Of a stretch of DNA of 64,000 bases, positions 1 to 11,359 are shown one piece after another. Position 1 is the first letter of the stretch; each line of letters starts with the position of its first letter. Source of the DNA: Branchiostoma floridae. Its lineage: Eukaryota; Chordata; Leptocardii; Amphioxiformes; Branchiostomatidae. Both the position numbers and the translations under genes were made by a program. A model generated the notes under the pieces. That model did no database searches. It saw nothing but the letters and a program-made list of their open reading frames with translations, and was not told the DNA's origin. The stretch spans positions 14,333,190-14,397,189 of the forward strand of contig NC_049994.1 in assembly GCF_000003815.2 (NCBI RefSeq), in the 5' to 3' direction.

Positions 1-89
1 TAGATGGTGTGCAGCTCGTAGAAGCCGGTGTCATCTTTTGTCAGGTCACGGATTCTGATGGAGACTGTACCAAAGAGTTCTGCACGGTC
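1..89 (-). CDS. Ig-superfamily gene, exon (second half of V-like domain 2), cut by window edge
   Basis: The minus-strand exon follows a pyrimidine-rich acceptor (ctctcctctccag) and opens in phase 0. It encodes DRAELFGTVSIRIRDL and then the F-strand block TKDDTGFYELHTI. The D-x-G-x-Y pattern marks the F strand of an Ig V domain, but the Cys normally two residues after the Tyr is Leu. It is the partner of exon 1069-1247 and matches the second half of V-like domain 1 (14238-14385). The exon continues beyond position 1, so its donor and the rest of the protein are not visible. Confidence 0.8.
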
Positions 90-840
90 CTGGAGAGGAG
101 AGATTGACGTTATTGTGAAGAATAATGATAATAATAATAATGATAAGAAACCAACTGTCTATGGGTGTATCCAAAATACAGGCTTACTTTCTAACGATCA
201 GTGACAATGAGAAATCATTCCTATTATCAAAATCAAAGACCCCACACATTATAAAAGAAGTGGGTAAACTCGTCTTCCACTGCCTAAAAAGAAGTTAAAC
301 CCAACAAAACGAGTATAATGTACAATGTATAATGTAGCGCAATATAGTCATAGAATGTAGTTATTATACGTGTTGTTTGTACCTGCAATTAGCCTCCTGG
401 CATGAACATGCAATATACATATATATTGTTAAGAATAATGGGTAAGGATAATGGCAGCTCCATAGTCTTTTTTAAGGCTGTAAGGGTAGTGGCAGTGGCA
501 CTGTAGTTGCTGTAGTTATACCCCTGTCACATTATCCATGGAAGCGTATCGTTGGAAGGTCGGCCATATTTAAGATCGACAGAGGGTTGCGCGTATTTTT
601 CACCTGAAAACCGTGTCCCAGCCATACTTTGTACCCTGTACATGGGTTCTATCAGTCTATAGAGTTCAGCTCTCTCTTTCTTGTACAAATTGCATTCTAC
701 TACAAGATGATGTCCATTTTCTAACTTATCTAGATTGCAGTATCTACATATTCGCTGTTGTACTCGTTAACATTTACCTACAGAAGTGGTATTAAGTATT
801 TACACAAACCTGACATTCACAAACCGTGAATAATGTCAAC
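90..840 (-). other. Intron inside V-like domain 2 (part)
   Basis: This non-coding tract separates the two halves of the second V-like domain; the intron runs 90-1068. It holds a short (AAT)n-like run near 121-146 and otherwise AT-rich sequence with no exon or repeat that I recognise. The remainder of the intron is the 40-bp tandem array. Confidence 0.7.
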
Positions 841-1080
841 AACACACAGTAGACACACTGATACTCACCAGAAATATCTTAACACAGAGTAGACACACCG
901 ATACTCACCAGAAATATCTTAACACAGAGTAGACACACTGATACTCACCAGAAACATCTTAACACACAGTAGACACACCGATACTCACCAGAAACATCTT
1001 AACACACAGTAGACACACTGATACTCACCAGAAATATCTTAACACACAGTAGACACACCGATACTCACCAGAAATATCTT
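841..1080 (-). repeat. Six-copy 40-bp tandem array of duplicated 5' splice sites
   Basis: Six units of exactly 40 bp lie head to tail (841-880 through 1041-1080) with only single-base differences. Read on the minus strand, every unit carries the last 12 bases of the Ig exon (aagatatttctg, or one-base variants) followed by GTGAGTAT, a consensus 5' splice site. The unit nearest the exon (1041-1080) overlaps the true exon end at 1069; five further donor copies follow downstream. Units alternate between ACACTG and ACACCG, which suggests growth by 80-bp dimers. From the authentic exon, read-through enters the first unit in frame and meets TAA after nine extra codons. Confidence 0.95.
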
Positions 1081-1247
1081 GGTTTCCCCATTAGGATTGC
1101 GCAAGGCTACCGGGGCGCCAGTCTCGGCCCTCACCCAACGTTCTAGAATCACGTCTGGAATGTCCGTGTAGTTCCACACAAGTTCTGCGGTACTGCCCTC
1201 TTCTGCTTCTATCACTACGTTCGGAACGACTATTTCTGGATTGGCTG
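1069..1247 (-). CDS. Ig-superfamily gene, exon (first half of V-like domain 2)
   Basis: The 179-nt exon has a phase 1 start, a phase 0 end, and a CTG|GTGAGTAT donor. It encodes about 59 residues: ANPEIVVPNVVIEAEEG, then the B-strand block STAELVWNYTD, then the C-strand ILERWVRAE. The B-strand cysteine position (V/L-x-Cys-x-Tyr) is Trp. The C-strand Trp is kept. A possible N-glycosylation site (NYT) is present. The acceptor is a CAGCAG (NAGNAG) tandem, so one Ala codon may be optional. The phase matches the preceding I-set exon, whose final A plus CA gives a Thr codon. Confidence 0.85.
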
Positions 1248-1738
1248 CTGAAAAGTGTACGTTGGAAATACATAATTGATCACTGCGAGAAGTGATACTA
1301 TGGAATTAAAAAAGGTATCAAAAGTTATAGCGCACATACAAAGACCCTGCGACAGCAATTGATTGTGGACAGTTCTTGGGATAGCTGTGATCAAGGAAGC
1401 TATGTTGAACCAAGTCCTTCTCCTTATAACCTCCTTGTTGGTTTTGTCGATTCAAAAACAACTGCTTGCGACGGTAGAATGTTGCCATGGCTCTACTCTC
1501 CAAGCAGGGATTCGGCTGTTTTTGAGGTATTTTCGATCGTGCTCGCCGAACCTCTGCTTGGAGAGTATCATAGCGCGATTGTCATTCATAACCGTTGGCT
1601 CTATCATAGCCTTACTAATCGTATCGTGGATTTGACTTCGTAATAGACTATGTACTATCTTTATCTTTCTATATACTAATTGACTAGTTGTAGCGTTTGC
1701 ACAATCAAAACATACCCGTAAGCAAACAATATACAACT

Positions 1739-1772
1739 AAGGAGGTTAAAAAAAGGATATTTTAACCTCCTT
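1739..1772. repeat. Perfect 13-bp inverted repeat (hairpin)
   Basis: AAGGAGGTTAAAA at 1739-1751 is followed after 8 bases by its exact reverse complement at 1760-1772. No coding context or flanking target duplication is visible. It may be a remnant of a small palindromic element. Confidence 0.8.
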
Positions 1773-3137
1773 GATACAGCATACAAAAGCGAAGCATGTA
1801 CATTTGCCTAACATATTCAGGTAGTGCTTGACATTTTTATCCATGTCATAAATGTGTCGCTTGACTTGCCATAAAGTCACATCAAGTCAAAGTTTATTGC
1901 ACAACGATTGCATCACGTACAATGTATAGCAAATAACACATGTATTACTAATGTGTAAACTACCCACACTAGTGAACGTATCTAACATCATTACGCAATA
2001 CAAAATATAGTGGCATAGTGTGCTTCGAACACATTGTATTTGCAAGACTTCTTTTTCTGTATAGCATTGTTTGTCTAGAAGATACCGCATTCTTTTTGGT
2101 AAGGCTCTCCAAGTGACCAAATTTCAAAGGCGACCAAAAGTCACAATTGTGTGACGCTTGATTTTATGATTAGAATATGATGTACGATGTAAAAGAACGA
2201 TTTCAAAAGACAACAAAACGCACAAAACGCAAGAAAGTACGTTCTTCATAAATGAGATCTGTTGAACTATCTGTCAAATCTTTGGTAGCTCAGTCGCTGG
2301 CCGCAGCTTCTAGTGGAAATGGGATGTAAAACATCATAGTCTACTTCCTGTTGTGATATTTTGCACGTCAGTGTGCTGAAGAGTTCACCTGTCTAGGTTT
2401 GAAATGTTTGCTTATTGCCAAGGACTAAACTTAAGGAGGCTGTCACTGTCTCCAAGAAGATCCTACGGTAGCATGAGATAGTATTAAAAGCTGGCAGAGG
2501 AGTGAAGCAGACCTAGGAGTGTGTTTCGCTACCGGGGCAAATGGAAACATTTTGGCTGACTACACTCCTTAGCCAGTTGGTACTATCTTATGCCATTGTA
2601 GGATTTGCTTGGAGATTATGATTCATACACAGTCGGACTGTGTAAGGATCAGACAGTGGAAGTGGATAAAGCAACAAACCCCGACTGGACCAGATGTGGT
2701 ACGTCATCTTGTTTGAGGACGTTTTGTCGGCGACGAACCGCCGAGAAATCGTTGTTTACATTAGACCTGACTAATATCACGCACATCCTTTGAACAACCT
2801 CTTCGTTTTCCTGTTTGAAATCAGACACTGTCTTGTTGTTATCCGTTTTGTTTCCTTGCTTGAGTCACCGCACACACTTAGTGTCAGACGTTACGGCATG
2901 ATGTCGCTGCTTATTTTGCCTTTCCAACTGCGTTTGTTTGAAATATGTTGATCCAAACAAGCAAACTAACGGCAGATTCCAATCCCTGTCGTCTGTATCT
3001 GTTGGATGTGACCTCCAAGCAGATGCAAGGATCTGTCTCATTCTAGTGCTTTACGTGTGCTATCACAACGTTAGTAGATATTTCTAGTATTGTATTGAAG
3101 AGGAAGCGAACTAAAAGATGACCGATGATGCAAAATT

Positions 3138-3372
3138 GGTAGTCTCCACCAGCTCGCTGGAAAATAGTAGAAATTGGTCAAATAAGACAGAAAACACGCC
3201 AGAGATGTTAGATGGCCGAGGAGTAAGTTACAGTTTGTCTCAGGCGTTACAGCTTGTACTTCTAGGTTACAGGTTACAGTTTGTACCAGTCGGCCATCTA
3301 ACTCCTCTGGCGTGTTTTCATTCTTGTTTGTCCAATTTTTCTAGCTACCTGTGGAGCCTGGTAGAGGCTACC
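3138..3372. mobile_element. MITE with long inverted repeats (GGTAGTCTC ends)
   Basis: The termini GGTAGTCTCCACCAGCTC (3138-3155) and GAGCCTGGTAGAGGCTACC (3354-3372) are imperfect inverted repeats. Inside them, 3171-3230 pairs with 3287-3343 (shared core: ACACGCCAGAG and AGATGGCCGA). The structure is a foldback element of about 235 bp with no coding capacity; the open frame over it is incidental. No clear target duplication was seen. Confidence 0.7.
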
Positions 3373-6300
3373 GAAATGATCTTAGCTTGAAGTTAAGGTT
3401 CTAGACTGAAGTGTCCTAGCTGGCAGCCCAACTAACGGACGCGCGTCGCCAAATATTTACCTTGTGCCACGTCTGTGTGGTGTTGAGTCGGTATTATGTG
3501 CTGTAAAGGTTAATAAATAACAGGTAGCCTTAGCGTGGCACACATTTTTACCGGCTGAGGTCAGCTGAACTTTTAAAGGTCTAGATGTTCATGGCCATGG
3601 AATGCGTGTAATAGATTAGATATTCTTAGATATTCTGAAGATTCAATATTTTATGTCCTCATGTCAGCAAATATGTCGAACGACTCAATCATTGAGATCT
3701 TCTTCAGAGCCACAGCACATCAACACATCACAAAGCGATTTACTCTGTGTGTGCGTTATATAGACACATATTGTATTCCGTTCTTTTATGCGGTATTCAT
3801 CAAAAGAGGAAGGAAAGGGGGCTTGAAATTTCTATTCGTGGCATTTTTGGTTCCGATGAGTTAATTTTGTATGACTATAGATGAAGATTGCAGAATATAT
3901 TTACTGAAAATTGATGATTATAGGAAATCCCTAGTCATGTTTACTTTATCAACTGCCACCCACTTTCAGAATTTATATTGTTCAATGATCCAGTGTTCCA
4001 GTTTCACAGATATGTTGTAATGCATTTGTAAAGCAACCTCATCATGTACACGTGATATGTACACGTAGTCAACAGAATACGAGCTTAATTTTTTTCCATT
4101 TTTTATATTATACTAGTGGATCCCACTCAGGTCCTTGAATGAAGGATACATAAGGAGACATTACAATTTGCAGCGCAGACTAGAAAATATAAGTTGCGTA
4201 AAAGTAGGTACAACAAATTGCACTTATACAGGCCATTTCTTAAAGCCATTATAGTAGAGTGTTGTCTATGTTTTGTGAAGTTGCCAGGTCGGTGAACATA
4301 CGTCATTGGTAAGAAATGTTACTACAATGAGTCACGAGATGTAACCGTAGAAGAATGTCAAAACAACGCTTTAATTCAATGTTTAATCATTAATAATTTC
4401 ACAAAGGAAGAGGAAAACATCCATTAAATGCCATTGCTTTTGTCTATTGTACAATTTACATACAATCTTTTAGATAGTCATATTTTGTTTTTCATATCAT
4501 TTTTACCATTCCAACACGTACAAAATGTATTCTATCATTTATCATCGATGTAGAGCATAACTTTTCTGAAGCATTTGTGTTGAGAGTTTCGATGGATATT
4601 ACGCAGGTATCTAGGTTTCCACTATTTTGATTTATAATTCAAGTTCAAATTCACCACTGAAAATTAGATTTTTTTATAACATGCCATGGTATGTGTATTC
4701 CGTAATTCGGGAAAGGAGTCATTTGAGTTTAGTTACTGAAAGAAATATATCCGCCCCCCCCCCCCCAAAAAAAAAGAAATCCTTAAAAATGTAAAGTGAC
4801 AAACTATTCAACTGATGCTACTAAACCATTGGAAGTCCTCACTACGTCTTAGTTTCTTGTATACAGGTAAAGGTATGGGATAATGTTTTTGATCTAAAAC
4901 TTAGTCATTAAGTTCCTGAAAAATGAATCTAAGCTAAAATTTGACCTTCAAACTGCAATGATAAACGCGACCCACACGGAGGCCGCCATTTTGAATTTGT
5001 GCAACCCAAGTCTGGTATGACAGTCCTTTATCGGATTTTCCCTTAAACAAACTGCCCTACTCTTCACGAGTTGTTCAATTCGTGTCTTTACTATGGTTGA
5101 CTGGAGACAGCATAGCTCAGTGTGGGGAATGCGTAACCTGAGACTGAAATAAGAAACGTGTTGAACAAGTTCCGACCGTTGCACACTTCAGGCCATGCGT
5201 GGTTACACTGTGTGTGTGTGCATCCCAAGCTGTCAATAGTAGTCTTTATGTCTTACTTTACATTCATTGTATTACACTCAGTAAAGGTTTCAGCTTTGGA
5301 AGGATAATTGTTTAGTAGTTCATTTTGACATCGAAATCACGATTGCTCAATGTCATACCTGTCTTTTCAAAAGGACGAATAAGCGTTTAGCAAATACAGA
5401 ACCGCCAAGAATTAATTGTTTACTCTGCAAGCTGTCCTCCTAAAGTCTACTATCTCTTCATCGAACCACATTCTTTGTATTGAAACTATGAATGTCCTGG
5501 AGAGCCCTGATACTTTTGAATACTAAAATGTTTGGTCAATTGTAAACCGTAAACCGTACTTCCCTTTAGAACGTGATTATTGTTCTGGACATGACATATC
5601 GAAAACTTACCACACCTACTTGTTGATTATTTGATATCACTCACTTTACTTATGGTGATACTGAGCAAAAAAGTACATTTGTACAAATAAAACACAGCTA
5701 TAGGAAAAGAATACGATGGTCCCGACTTCCTCTTTCATTTGAGAAAAGTTCTGTAATGAAAAGGTCTTCACATTTCCGGCCACCCAAATACACCTGTTGC
5801 GTACTAGGTGACCAAAGCACACAGAAACAGAGACTTCTACAAAACATACCTTAAACATTGAACTCACCTTGCGTTCTGTGGAGCGATATCGTCAGTATTA
5901 GACAGCAAAGGGATCTGTAGGACGACATTTTGGTCGGCTTCTTGTGAAATCGGGCGATATGGACTTTTAACACACCGTTACAGAAGGCAGGGCAAAGGTC
6001 GATCACGTCATTGGTTGCGAGGAATTTCTTACGGGGAGGAATGATTATAAATTGCTCACACTTCTTGATTACGTAATGTGCTTTAAGGACCACATATAAA
6101 TTTCTTTGCACATGGGTTTGTAATGTGAAAAGCAAACTGGTGTTTTTGAAGCATTTGTCGTTAAGAGTCTGTGAAAGGGTTGTCTTGTGGAGTTGAGAAG
6201 TTTAAAAGATCATTCCTGTCGTAAATTGTTGTCACCTGGAGTGTATGTGGACAGTATTTGTTCAGTGGGGAGTGGAACACACACACAGGAGTTGGTCAAC

Positions 6301-6387
6301 GGAATCTTTAAGATAGTCCTCTGTCTGAGAACGAAGACACACAAAGACGGTTAGGGAGCCAAGACGCCTGCTGTGGTGGCTAGCACC

Positions 6388-6455
6388 TAGCCTCCATCAG
6401 GCCTTCTTAAGGAGTTATGGATGGTAATTTCGGCAAACATAGGGTGAATAATCGA
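6388..6455. repeat. Dispersed repeat, copy 1 (related to 34897-34965)
   Basis: Starting at TAGCCTCCATCAGGC, about 68 bp align by eye to 34897-34965 (TAGCCTCCACCAGGC...), including GGTTATGG/GAGTTATGG and ATAGG..GA blocks. The family is unknown. Confidence 0.5.
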
Positions 6456-7302
6456 CTAGAACAGTGAGTTAGATGTAGGGGTAGCAATTCTAATAACTGT
6501 ACAGGTAAGGATGGCTACCACAGGTGGGCAAACCTCTCTGGCAAATTATTCTCTTTACAGCCAGTATAGTTAGTCTGGTAGGGACTACCAGGAATGGTAG
6601 TGCATCTTGAACTTTACCTTGTGTGTGTTAGGATTCGGTGTACATGTTAACCAGCTACAAACAGCAGAGTCCTCGTCAAGTTTTTGTGTAAACTAAATGC
6701 CCTTTTCTTATCTGTGGTTTCAAGCACTGTTGAGCCAAGTCATTGTTTGTTGCATATCTGGGGGCGAGTGACTTTAGGCGCATGTCTGGGAGACAGTCAA
6801 AAATAAACTTGTGTCGAATGGAATTTGTAGGCGTTCCGTTTGAAACGGGTTACCAAGCATGACATGGCCCTCTAAAGCTTCTGTTGATAGTATTCTACCT
6901 AGAAAGTACTCGGCCAATGTTCTCCTAGCGGTCAAAATGTATTCTGCAAAAAATGTCTCTCTCGGCTTGGCTTCGCGAACGAAGATTGTCTAAGCAAGAA
7001 CAAACATGAAGATATTTTGGCTGCCTAGCACCTTGCACTTTGTTAATGAATCACACGCCTCAAGTTTCGAAATGGTGGACCAAAAAGGAATTTAGAACTT
7101 TGAAAAAATTCTATATCTATTTGAAAATTTCTAACCTACGACGCAAGAGTATAAAGACAATGTATTGAATGTGTGGCTTCAATTACAACGTATATGACAA
7201 ATACCCTTTCCTGTGAGGAGGGTTGGTAGAAGCTGGTTTCGCCATTGTGCTGATCCTATACTATAATTTGTCTTGCTTAATTTGATCTGACTTTAATAGG
7301 CC

Positions 7303-7488
7303 AACGTCACATTCCCAAACCGGGGCTTTTTGTCGAATCGAAGAATAGAATTGTATACCTAACATATACACAAATGATGCTAACGGCTATTCTTTTTACG
7401 TCTTGTGAAGTTTGGTGTCTTTTATATCATACTAGTACTTTTCGTTCCCGAAAGCTGCCCGGCCAGGCCCCGCTTTTGAAATGTGACG
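7303..7488. mobile_element. MITE with GTCACATTTCCAAACC-type inverted repeats
   Basis: The left end ACGTCACATTCCCAAACCGG and the right end CGCTTTTGAAATGTGACG are inverted repeats of a family that recurs at 28594-28760 and 53183-53547. The flanks carry TAGGCC on both sides (7297-7302 and 7489-7494), a possible 6-bp target duplication. It is non-coding. Confidence 0.6.
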
Positions 7489-7836
7489 TAGGCCTTATCG
7501 CGTGTAGTGTTGAATAAATGTATCAACATTGTCGTCAAAGTCTGCGATATAGAGTCCACACACTAATAGAAACTTGTACACACAGGATTTATTTATTACA
7601 TCCTCAGATGACACACGGTGAAAGTTGCAATTATGGACGACAGTAGTAGTATTACAGGTGAGCTACTAAGTGCTATATAAACTTTCATACATAGCCATGG
7701 TGTCTACGCTTCTGCAGAACGACATATGTAGTTAAGAGGCAGTGTTATAGAGAATAGGTGGTGAGCTGTACAGAGTGTGTTGTGGATGCGGTTTGCTAAA
7801 CCTGCCCCCCTCCCATACACAGTCCGGCAGTATACC

Positions 7837-7905
7837 ATAAGCTTCCTCACGGTTCCGAGTGCGCATGGACAGTCGTGATGCATTGTGGTCTGGGTCAAAG
7901 TTCAA
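7837..7905. mobile_element. Solo arm of the CACGGTTC...GCGCATG MITE family
   Basis: The stretch starts ATAAGCTTCCTCACGGTTCC and continues through GCGCATGG and TGATGCATTGTGG. This matches the arms of the elements at 10960-11158 and 15302-15551. No opposite arm is found nearby, so this is a truncated copy. Confidence 0.55.
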
Positions 7906-8961
7906 GATCCCAATGATACCCGATTAGGATTTTTTTCGAAGTACTAGTAACCTTCAGACGAAGATCAATTCGCTTGCAGATGATTCCCACTTGTATAGAC
8001 GTTTTTGCTTCAGACAAAAAGTTCAAACAGTAAAGAAAGTCCCTGAAAACGAGTACAGTCCTCTATTGGGCAGTAAACGTTTCAAAAACGGAATATTACT
8101 CCTAAAACCCGATTGTGTACTGAAATTTTGAACTCTGACCTAAACTTGGAACCATGAGATGCAAGTAGCTGCATCTGTAGAGTTTTTTGACGTTTGTACA
8201 CGGAGTTTGACCTACCCATAATGCTTGTCACATCACGTGATCACAGTCTTGAATTCTCACCAACTCGAAGATTCACGGGTCGTCCTTGAAGGGATTGTGG
8301 GTAATATACAAGATGGCGGTTACATTCTCTATACATTTTGGAGCTGGATGCTCATTGGTTGTGGGGTTTTGCTGCCATAGAGCTTGCGTCGAGAACTTCG
8401 ACTTAAAGTCAACGTGCAGTTAACGTTATATCAGTGGTTATCAATTATAGGTCGTGATAATGGCGGCGACATTTTTACAGATTTTTTGAGGTACGTCATT
8501 TAGAATATTCAGCTTTTTGTTAGACGAGATGTTAACATTCAACTGGTCAACATGGATTTCATTTTTCATTGAAAGGAATAAAAGGATAAGATTTTGGTGA
8601 TATTAGAATAATGGCAACCGATCACGGTGATAACGAAAGGTAATATTTTCTGTTGATAAATCATACTTTGACCTTGCAACACAAGCATGTCACCAAGCGC
8701 TATAGAAGACTATTGGTAGGAAGAATTGGCTCCTTTCATACATATTCCCAAGCAACATATCTTTCGATGTACAGACGCTTGTCAAGAGTTTTAATGGCAA
8801 CTAAAATCATCTAGAACAATGAAAACAATGAAATAACACATCGTCCATTCGAACAGCTATCTCTAATTGAAACTTTTCACTTCCACAAACAGTCACTCTC
8901 ACACTTTGCCTACAATGAACCGATCCAGTCGAACGCCATATCGAACAGATAGAACCCTATA

Positions 8962-9038
8962 TTCTATTCGAACACCTCCGTCAAAAACTGCCTTATTGGA
9001 CAGAAATGGCTGTTTTGATGGAGGTGTTCGAAATAGAA
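8962..9038. repeat. Hairpin with ~29-bp arms
   Basis: TCTATTCGAACACCTCC...TCAAAAACTGCC (about 8963-8992) pairs with GGCTGTTTTGATGGAGGTGT..CGAAATAGA (about 9008-9038), leaving a loop of about 16 nt. Further TCGAAC motifs surround it. It could be a MITE core; no terminal duplication is seen. Confidence 0.7.
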
Positions 9039-10231
9039 CCATGATCGAACAGGGGGCGAGGTTTTAGGATCGATCCATTTCAAACGCACCCTTACCCATC
9101 ACATATATGTCGGCACACAATTCTTCTCAGTTTCTGACAACAGAACTTGATGCTACTAAGCACCAAGGAACGATTTTCCGTCGAATCAAATGAAATACAA
9201 CTTTTGTACCCACCCAACTGCACAATACCTATTCCTAGCTAGCGTTATCTAAGGCCCTTGCTGACTACAAAAGTTAAAACGTCTACATAAAATCATAGTT
9301 ACAACTTTGTAAAACAGACGAAAGGAGGAACCAATGTAAAAAATACTAAATATTCACAAACGCTAACTAACCTTATAGGATACATTATTCACCCTGCTGA
9401 CTGTTCAAAAGTCGCATTTTTTGCCATCATGATATACAAATATAATTATGCACAATTATTGTACGACGACTCATTCCATTACTTATTCAATACTTCACAA
9501 CGCACGCTTTTTGTTAGTTACACACCCTGATTGGCACAATTTTGTACAGCACAAGCAACTTACTCCAAGTCTCGTATTTGGGCAACCAAGCAGTTGTCCA
9601 AATCTCGCGAGAGCAAACGAGATTTCCTTTCTGACGGAATGACGAACCAAACTTGCCTCGAATTCTTTTTTTTACAAGATTTCTCAAGTCATGATAAAGC
9701 AACAATTCACTTCTCTATAGACCTGTGTATCTACGTAATCTAGGGAAAACCTGTTTTTCTTTCAAGATGGCGACTATGACGTTCCAAGATGTAGTAGTGA
9801 GAAGAAAATATGGCAGCTAGAATACCATTCTGTAAAAATATGGTGACTATGTGAAAGAAGAAGTCAACAAAAAAATTCACGATCAATGCCTACCTACTGT
9901 CACACTCGTTATGATCCCTAACGCTAGTCTCAGAATCAGTCTCCAAGTGATGGGGGTAAGTCTCTTTGCTAGTTCAATGTTTTCTCCTCTTTTGTTTACC
10001 GTATAACGGTCGATAAGTTTCAATGTACCATCGAAACATAAGTTCAGACCACAAAATTAGAATAGCAGATGCAAAGGTTTCACCCCGACCAATCGAAGCC
10101 TGTCTGTGCACATATTCTATCACACGTCATCATTTGTTGGGCGCCTGTATTGGGTACGTCACACATGAGGAATCATGACTGCCGAGGTCCAGCGAGGAAT
10201 ATGCTGAGCAGTAGGCACATGACGTACATAC

Positions 10232-10342
10232 AGGCCTGCAATCTCCCCACGCCGGACCGTGGAGCCGGGTACAGCGCTGTGGCCGTGCTCTCTGGATCCC
10301 CGTCATCACCGACAACAAGAGGGGGCAGGGTGGCGTCGATGC
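10232..10342 (-). CDS. Candidate exon, Pro/Ala/Ser-rich, phase 1-1 (unconfirmed)
   Basis: This minus-strand block is noticeably GC-rich inside an AT-rich intron. A good acceptor (gacctactctccag) precedes it, and a GTATGT donor-like site follows at 10231. The 111-nt frame reads IDATLPPLVVGDDGDPES and then TATALYPAPRSGVGRLQA, with no domain that I recognise. In-phase and out-phase are both 1, as at the inter-domain introns of the flanking Ig exons, so insertion would keep the frame. It could equally be chance. Confidence 0.25.
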
Positions 10343-10959
10343 CTGGAGAGTAGGTCACGGAAAGAGATGGGTAAGATATCTATTTTGTTCCGAGAACAGG
10401 AAGCAACATAATCGTTTTATTTTTCGTTCGTTTTTTTTTCAATTTTGGGCAAAGGTTTTCTTGTAAACCTAACACAGTCGCTGATGTGGGAGTTATGATA
10501 TGATAACGTTTTCATAATTTCCAAGAAGAAGTGGATACAGAAACTGGTACCTTCGATTATGATGTCAGAAAGGAGTTAGCGAAGAAGGACCAGTTCTTCA
10601 CATCTTCTTGGAATCGACAAGTTGCATATGTACGACAACTTGAACATGTCGTAAGGGTATATGCACAGATTAATTATACTATGTAAATGAGTTAAAGGGG
10701 AGGGTATGGAATATCAAGGGAAAGAACTCAATAGGAGATGGAAGTTATTTCACCCGAATGTTTCGATAGAATTCATTTGAATAAAATCAATCATTTTGAC
10801 AGATAGCGATACTTTTAAGAAGCACAGGTATAGGATAACTTTCAATCCACCTGTGCCAGACACAGACGTGAATACAGTTGGGCCTTCAGATATAAACGTA
10901 AATGAAACTCATAATCCGGATCCTAAAAGGCAATTGTAAAGATACTGTGACGACTCAAT

Positions 10960-11158
10960 AGGCTTGTTCACGGTTCGAAACGCGCATGCGCAGCAAGATG
11001 CATTGTGGCCATTTGTGGGTGATATGTCAAAAGTGAAAGATCCTGAGACATGTCTGAACAAAACATAAGTCTTCACGACACTTAGGGGCCTTAACCTTTG
11101 ACATATTGCCCACAATGCATCTTGCTGGGCATGCACGGTTGGAACCATGATCAAGCTT
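10960..11158. mobile_element. MITE with CACGGTTC...GCGCATGCGC inverted repeats
   Basis: The left arm (10960-11035) and the right arm (about 11090-11158) are inverted repeats sharing GGTTC-AAC, GCATGC, AGCAAGATGCATTGTGG and TATGTCAAA. The left arm contains GCGCATGCGC (10982-10991), an NRF1-type palindrome. The family is shared with 15302-15551 and 7837-7905. No clean target duplication is visible because the flanks continue the inverted pairing. Confidence 0.7.
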
Positions 11159-11239
11159 ATTACATCTCTGAGTGACTCCGCAACGAGCCGCCATTTTGCT
11201 CTGACACGCCCACGTTGCTTTCAAAGCCTTCTTACTCAC

Positions 11240-11359
11240 CCTCTGAGGACAGTGAAGGTACAACAGACGTCACAGATGACGTCATAGATGACGTGAGAGG
11301 TGGTAGTGGTGACGTTAGTGACGGTGTTGGGACCAGGGTGGTAAGTTCAAGTTGGTCGC
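11240..11359 (-). CDS. Candidate Ser/Thr/Pro-rich exon, phase 1-1 (unconfirmed)
   Basis: A strong consensus donor (AGAGG|GTGAGTAAG) sits at 11239-11231 on the minus strand. Upstream, 39 codons read DQLELTTLVPTPSLTSPLPP and then LTSSMTSSVTSVVPSLSSEG, a mucin-like linker. The proposed acceptor (caccaag) has a weak pyrimidine tract. If real, the exon is symmetric phase 1-1 and would add a stalk after the I-set domain. The same DNA is a cluster of TGACGT motifs, so a regulatory explanation competes. Confidence 0.3.
11267..11315. promoter_or_regulatory. Cluster of four CRE/ATF-type TGACGT motifs
   Basis: ACGTCA (11267-11272), the full palindrome TGACGTCA (11277-11284), TGACGT (11289-11294) and TGACGT (11310-11315) lie within 49 bp. 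TGACGTCA is the consensus for CREB/ATF factors. On the minus strand the repeats coincide with ACG TCA (Thr-Ser) codons of a candidate exon, so the density could reflect coding repeats. Confidence 0.45.

Noticed and set aside
841-1080. CRISPR-like regular array
   Set aside because: The units are contiguous 40-bp repeats without variable spacers, in an animal intron.
4754-4775. C13/A9 homopolymer junction (a similar one lies near 49134)
   Set aside because: Simple sequence with no context suggesting function.
5851-6135. 94-codon minus-strand frame ending at a consensus donor (CGCAAG|GTGAGTTC, phase 1)
   Set aside because: No domain or good acceptor was found and the composition is like the surrounding intron. 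It could be revisited with transcript data.
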